From NCBI GenBank assembly GCA_002387725.1, contig DGKK01000001.1, forward strand, positions 1-9,633: 9,633 nucleotides of DNA, written 5' to 3'. The position numbers were made by a program, and so were the translations under genes. The number at the start of each line of letters is the position of its first letter. Positions within the stretch are counted from its first letter, which is position 1. A model generated the notes under the pieces. That model saw only the letters and a program-made list of their open reading frames with translations. It ran no database searches and was not told where the DNA came from. Below, piece by piece: positions 7,314 to 9,633 of the stretch. Source of the DNA: Nitrospirae bacterium UBA4572 (GTDB lineage Bacteria > Nitrospirota > Leptospirillia > Leptospirillales > Leptospirillaceae).

Positions 7314-8459
7314 TTATTGCCCGATCATGACGGCCTGGGCCCGGGCGACACCGGATCCCAGGGGGGCTCCCTTGTACCCCATGCGGGCCAGAACCATCTC
7401 GACGCCGCTGATGGCGGTAATGATGTCGAAGACATCGGCATATCCCATATGGGAGATACGGAAGACCTTTCCCTTGAGCTGGTCCTGACCTCCGGCGGCG
7501 GTGATGCCGTACTGGTTCCGGAGATTCTTGTAGATCAGCTCCCCGTCAAACCCTTCCGGGGCAACCACCGCCGTCAGCGCATCGGAGGGGGACTGGCGGG
7601 CAAAGATCGAGAGCCCGAATCCCTTGATCCCCTCCCGGGTGGCCTGGGCCAGCATCCGGTGGCGGGCAAAGATATTTTCAAGGCCTTCCTTCTGCATCAT
7701 CTCGAGGGCCTTTCCCAGGCCGATCCAGAGAGAGACAGCCGGCGTCCAGGCATTCGAATCCTTGAGGATATTGTCCTTTTCGCGCTTTAAGTCCAGATAG
7801 AAGCGGGCGCACTTGGCCGACTGGTTCAAGGTCCAGGCCTTCTCGGAGACGGCAATGAACGCCAGCCCCGGAGGAAGCATGAGGGCCTTCTGAGAGCCGG
7901 TAATGAGGACGTCGATCCCCCAAGCATCCATGGGAATGTCCACGACGCCTAGGGCCGTAATGGCATCCACGACAAGGATCGTCCCGGAGAGGCGGGAGGT
8001 GATCTGGGCGAGGCTCTTGATGTCGTGCCAGACCCCTGTCGAGGTTTCGCTGGCCTGAACGTAGACCCCCTTGATGGAAGGATCCTTCTTCAGAAGGTCT
8101 TCAACCTTGGCGACATCCACCGAGTCGCCCCATGTCACGGGAACCTCGATGGCATTCACGCCAAAGGCCTTGGCAATCTTGAGCCACCGTTCACCGAACT
8201 TGCCTCCGTTGACGGCGATGATCTTGTCGCCGGGGCTCATGAAGTTCGAGATCGAGGCCTCCATCCCGGCCGTTCCGGAGCCCGCCACCGTCAAAACCTC
8301 CTGGCTGGTCTGGAAGAGCCACTTGAGGCCCGTTCGCACCTTCTGGATCACCGGAATGAAGTCGGGCGAGCGATGGTGGATCATGGGTGCCGACATCGCG
8401 AGCAGGACCTCCGGAGGAACGGGAGTGGGACCAGGAGCCAAGAGATATTGTTTCTTCAT
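7314..8459 (-). CDS. Class V PLP aminotransferase, alanine-glyoxylate type; probable phosphoserine aminotransferase
   Basis: The 381-residue enzyme belongs to the alanine/serine-glyoxylate aminotransferase family (fold type I, class V). The N-terminus LLAPGPTPVPPEVL (6-19) and MIHHRSPDF (26-34) are family hallmarks. The PLP site shows VAGSGTAGMEA (58-68), the ring-nitrogen aspartate D165 in VVDAITALG, and the Schiff-base lysine K191 in GSQKALMLPPGL. The family swaps amino groups between serine, alanine or glutamate and glyoxylate or related keto acids. Being directly ahead of serA in an evident operon, it plausibly converts 3-phosphohydroxypyruvate to phosphoserine in place of SerC; that role is inferred from context, not from diagnostic residues. 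A serine-glyoxylate or alanine-glyoxylate activity remains possible. The start is ATG at 8459 with AAGGAG at 8470-8475, about 10 nt upstream. It is the first gene of the five-gene run. Confidence 0.88.
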   Translation of the reverse strand: MKKQYLLAPGPTPVPPEVLLAMSAPMIHHRSPDFIPVIQKVRTGLKWLFQTSQEVLTVAGSGTAGMEASISNFMSPGDKIIAVNGGKFGERWLKIAKAFGVNAIEVPVTWGDSVDVAKVEDLLKKDPSIKGVYVQASETSTGVWHDIKSLAQITSRLSGTILVVDAITALGVVDIPMDAWGIDVLITGSQKALMLPPGLAFIAVSEKAWTLNQSAKCARFYLDLKREKDNILKDSNAWTPAVSLWIGLGKALEMMQKEGLENIFARHRMLAQATREGIKGFGLSIFARQSPSDALTAVVAPEGFDGELIYKNLRNQYGITAAGGQDQLKGKVFRISHMGYADVFDIITAISGVEMVLARMGYKGAPLGSGVARAQAVMIGQ

Positions 8460-8682
8460 GGACGTGCATCTCCTTGAGAACAGGGTGACCCCCTCGCGTC
8501 AGCGCCGCATGCGGCCGCAGGAACGGGAGGGGGAAGAGTGGGGTTGCCTCGGACAGGCCTTGAACAAGGGTCTGAGCCGAAAAACGCTTGATCGGTGAAC
8601 GTTCCGGCCGACATAAGACCCCTCGGATACGTCGTCTCCGTGCATGCCGTGGGAGATCCTGGAGGCGTTTCAAAACCCTCTA

Positions 8683-8712
8683 AATCTACAACAGAAGAAG
8701 CTCGGAAGACAA
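8683..8712 (-). promoter_or_regulatory. Possible promoter of the five-gene operon
   Basis: The minus strand has TTGTCT (8707-8712) and TAGATT (8683-8688) separated by 18 nt. Both hexamers match the sigma-70 consensus only partly. Transcription would begin near 8676, giving a leader of about 215 nt before the aminotransferase start. It is the best candidate I could find by eye in this stretch. Confidence 0.3.
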
Positions 8713-8756
8713 GACGGGAGGAAGAACCCTAATTCCGAGATAGGAAGAAGGCTGCA

Positions 8757-8788
8757 CCCCTGTGTCGGTTTTTCGAGGGGATTTTTTT
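8757..8788 (+). terminator. Terminator-like element reading on the plus strand
   Basis: CCCCT (8757-8761) can pair with AGGGG (8776-8780) around a 14-nt loop, followed at once by A and seven T residues (8782-8788). The stem is short and no plus-strand gene precedes it, so it may be fortuitous or may stop antisense transcription toward the IS element. Confidence 0.3.
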
Positions 8789-8825
8789 AAGATTTCCTCC
8801 TTCGATCCCGACTCAGGTCATTCGT

Positions 8826-8898
8826 CCTCCTCATGTTTGAGGGGGGACCGGCATCCCTCTTCGTCTCAACAAGACGCTTCACAAGGAGTGTGCCGGTC
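8826..8898. repeat. Two adjoining hairpins downstream of the transposase gene
   Basis: The first hairpin pairs CCTCCTCA (8826-8833) with TGAGGGGG (8838-8845), with one G-T pair and a 4-nt loop. Immediately next, GACCGGCA (8846-8853) is perfectly repeated in inverted form as TGCCGGTC (8891-8898). Inside that loop, CGTCT (8862-8866) and AGACG (8872-8876) form a further perfect inverted pair. The cluster lies 120-195 nt past the transposase stop and could be the transposase terminator or structured DNA near the IS end. Confidence 0.55.
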
Positions 8899-9019
8899 TC
8901 TTTTCGTAAAAATAAAACATTGAAGATAAGATATCTCGATCCTCTCCCTCGTCTCCCCTTGGCGCACCTCTCCTGCTCCTTGGGCCACGATCGTCTGATT
9001 GTGGGGGGGACCCTCTCTT

Positions 9020-9633
9020 TCAGGTCGAGCCAAAGAGCTCCTGACATTGTCCTCGAATTCTCGACAAAAGAGTCAGGGAGGCCGCATCAACCGCCAGCTT
9101 CAGCACAAGGGAGCGGGCATGCCGGACGATCCGGCCCGCCAGGGAAAAGATCCTCCATCGGACACTCCGGAGCGTCCAGGTCTGGCACGGGGCCGGAAGC
9201 AGGTCCCGCTTGAACCCGATGAAGAGGTTGTATGCCAACACCCCTATGCGGAAAAAGACGGCGTTGGCATCAAGATCGCCGGTAGGCAGGTATCCTACCC
9301 CCACATCGTTCTTCAGCCCCTTGAAGAAGTTCTCAAACTCGCCCCTCTGCTGATGCCACCCAAGAACCCGGGCGGCGCTCCACTCCGGTCCGAAGTTGGT
9401 GGCGACGACCCAATACCGCCAGGAGACCAGATAGGAGGAGAGCGGCGTTGACCGCTCCCGCACCCGTTTCACGATCAGGCGAAAGGCTCGTTTTGTGCCC
9501 GCCATCGTATGGACGGTCTCGGCGACCTCGACCTCTTCTCCGGCCGTCCCGGGACAGGGTGTCCACGCTCTTTCTCCGATCCGGTCGATCAGGCTCATGA
9601 CAGCACTGTTCTTGTCCGCCGTGATGGTCCACT
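9020..9633 (-). CDS. IS1380-family transposase, C-terminal part (runs off the window)
   Basis: The last 203 residues of a DDE-type transposase are present; the frame is open to the window edge, so the true start lies beyond 9633 and the ATG at 9598 is internal. Family features are TITADKN at the very start of the visible part, followed by a helix ending ERAW, then WHQQRGEFENFFKGLK, which carries the acidic residue of the catalytic triad, then GYLPTG, NAVFFRIGVLAYNLFIG, and RWRIFSLAGRIVRHAR near the C-terminus. The first two acidic catalytic residues should lie outside the window, so I cannot say whether the element is intact. It would cut and paste its element using 4-bp target duplications, as is known for this family. 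It reads toward the serine operon. Confidence 0.85.
   Translation of the reverse strand, partial: WTITADKNSAVMSLIDRIGERAWTPCPGTAGEEVEVAETVHTMAGTKRAFRLIVKRVRERSTPLSSYLVSWRYWVVATNFGPEWSAARVLGWHQQRGEFENFFKGLKNDVGVGYLPTGDLDANAVFFRIGVLAYNLFIGFKRDLLPAPCQTWTLRSVRWRIFSLAGRIVRHARSLVLKLAVDAASLTLLSRIRGQCQELFGST
9020..9633 (-). mobile_element. Partial IS1380-family insertion sequence
   Basis: The transposase fragment marks one end of an insertion sequence that continues past the window. The left boundary lies below 9020, probably within the next ~200 nt, judging from usual family non-coding margins. The terminal inverted repeat and target duplication cannot be identified without the other end. Confidence 0.75.

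Larger units (their letters stand above)
8460..9019. other. Gene-free stretch between transposase and operon
   Basis: This 560 nt stretch has open frames but none with a good start or recognisable product. It holds the aminotransferase leader with its ribosome-binding site, a possible promoter near 8683-8712, a 12-bp perfect palindrome (8504-8515), an imperfect palindrome (8624-8640), a plus-strand terminator-like element (8757-8788) and two adjoining hairpins (8826-8898). The IS element must end somewhere in its upper part, but I could not place the terminal repeat. No tRNA or riboswitch was recognised. Confidence 0.6.

Noticed and set aside
8191..8673. 160-codon minus-strand frame overlapping the aminotransferase start
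   Set aside because: It is out of frame with the confident aminotransferase and arginine/proline-rich.
8787..9047. 86-codon minus-strand frame after the transposase
   Set aside because: It overlaps the transposase end, is highly basic and low in complexity, and covers the hairpin cluster; no ribosome-binding site supports it.

Overview
The window is 9.6 kb of bacterial DNA in which every gene I can support lies on the minus strand. Most of it is GC-rich, with frequent GTG and TTG starts. The first ~0.75 kb is visibly AT-richer and looks acquired. The organism is not identifiable with certainty. An acidophilic or chemolithotrophic Nitrospirota-type bacterium (Leptospirillum-like) would fit the HisZ-type histidine pathway, the NHL secretory protein and the gene style, but that is inference from memory.

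Layout, in transcription order (right to left). At the right edge (9020-9633) is the C-terminal part of an IS1380-family transposase whose 5' end lies outside the window. A ~560 nt gene-free stretch follows, holding two adjoining hairpins, a terminator-like element on the plus strand and a possible promoter. Next comes a compact five-gene run: a class V (alanine-glyoxylate type) aminotransferase, serA (3-phosphoglycerate dehydrogenase), hisZ (regulatory subunit of ATP phosphoribosyltransferase), dnaB (replicative helicase) and a SixA-like histidine phosphatase. The gaps are 39 nt and 6 nt, followed by two 4-nt stop/start overlaps (ATGA and GTGA), so the genes are very probably one operon. Aminotransferase plus SerA gives the first two steps of serine synthesis from 3-phosphoglycerate. 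HisZ would need a short-form HisG encoded elsewhere. DnaB and the phosphatase have no obvious metabolic link.

Downstream, after 256 nt, a separately transcribed gene encodes an exported six-repeat NHL beta-propeller (1036-2184). It has a perfect Shine-Dalgarno, a long leader, a candidate promoter overlapped by an inverted repeat, and a strong intrinsic terminator at 982-1015. The AT-rich left end (12-650) encodes the N-terminal half of a Fic-family protein. It stops just after the Fic inhibitory-helix motif, so the catalytic domain is missing, and it is probably a broken or fragmentary gene.

I do not see a clear undescribed multi-gene system. The points most worth following are the mixed operon (with the idea that its phosphatase could complete serine synthesis), the truncated Fic gene, the operator-like repeat over the NHL promoter, and the structured DNA beside the IS element.
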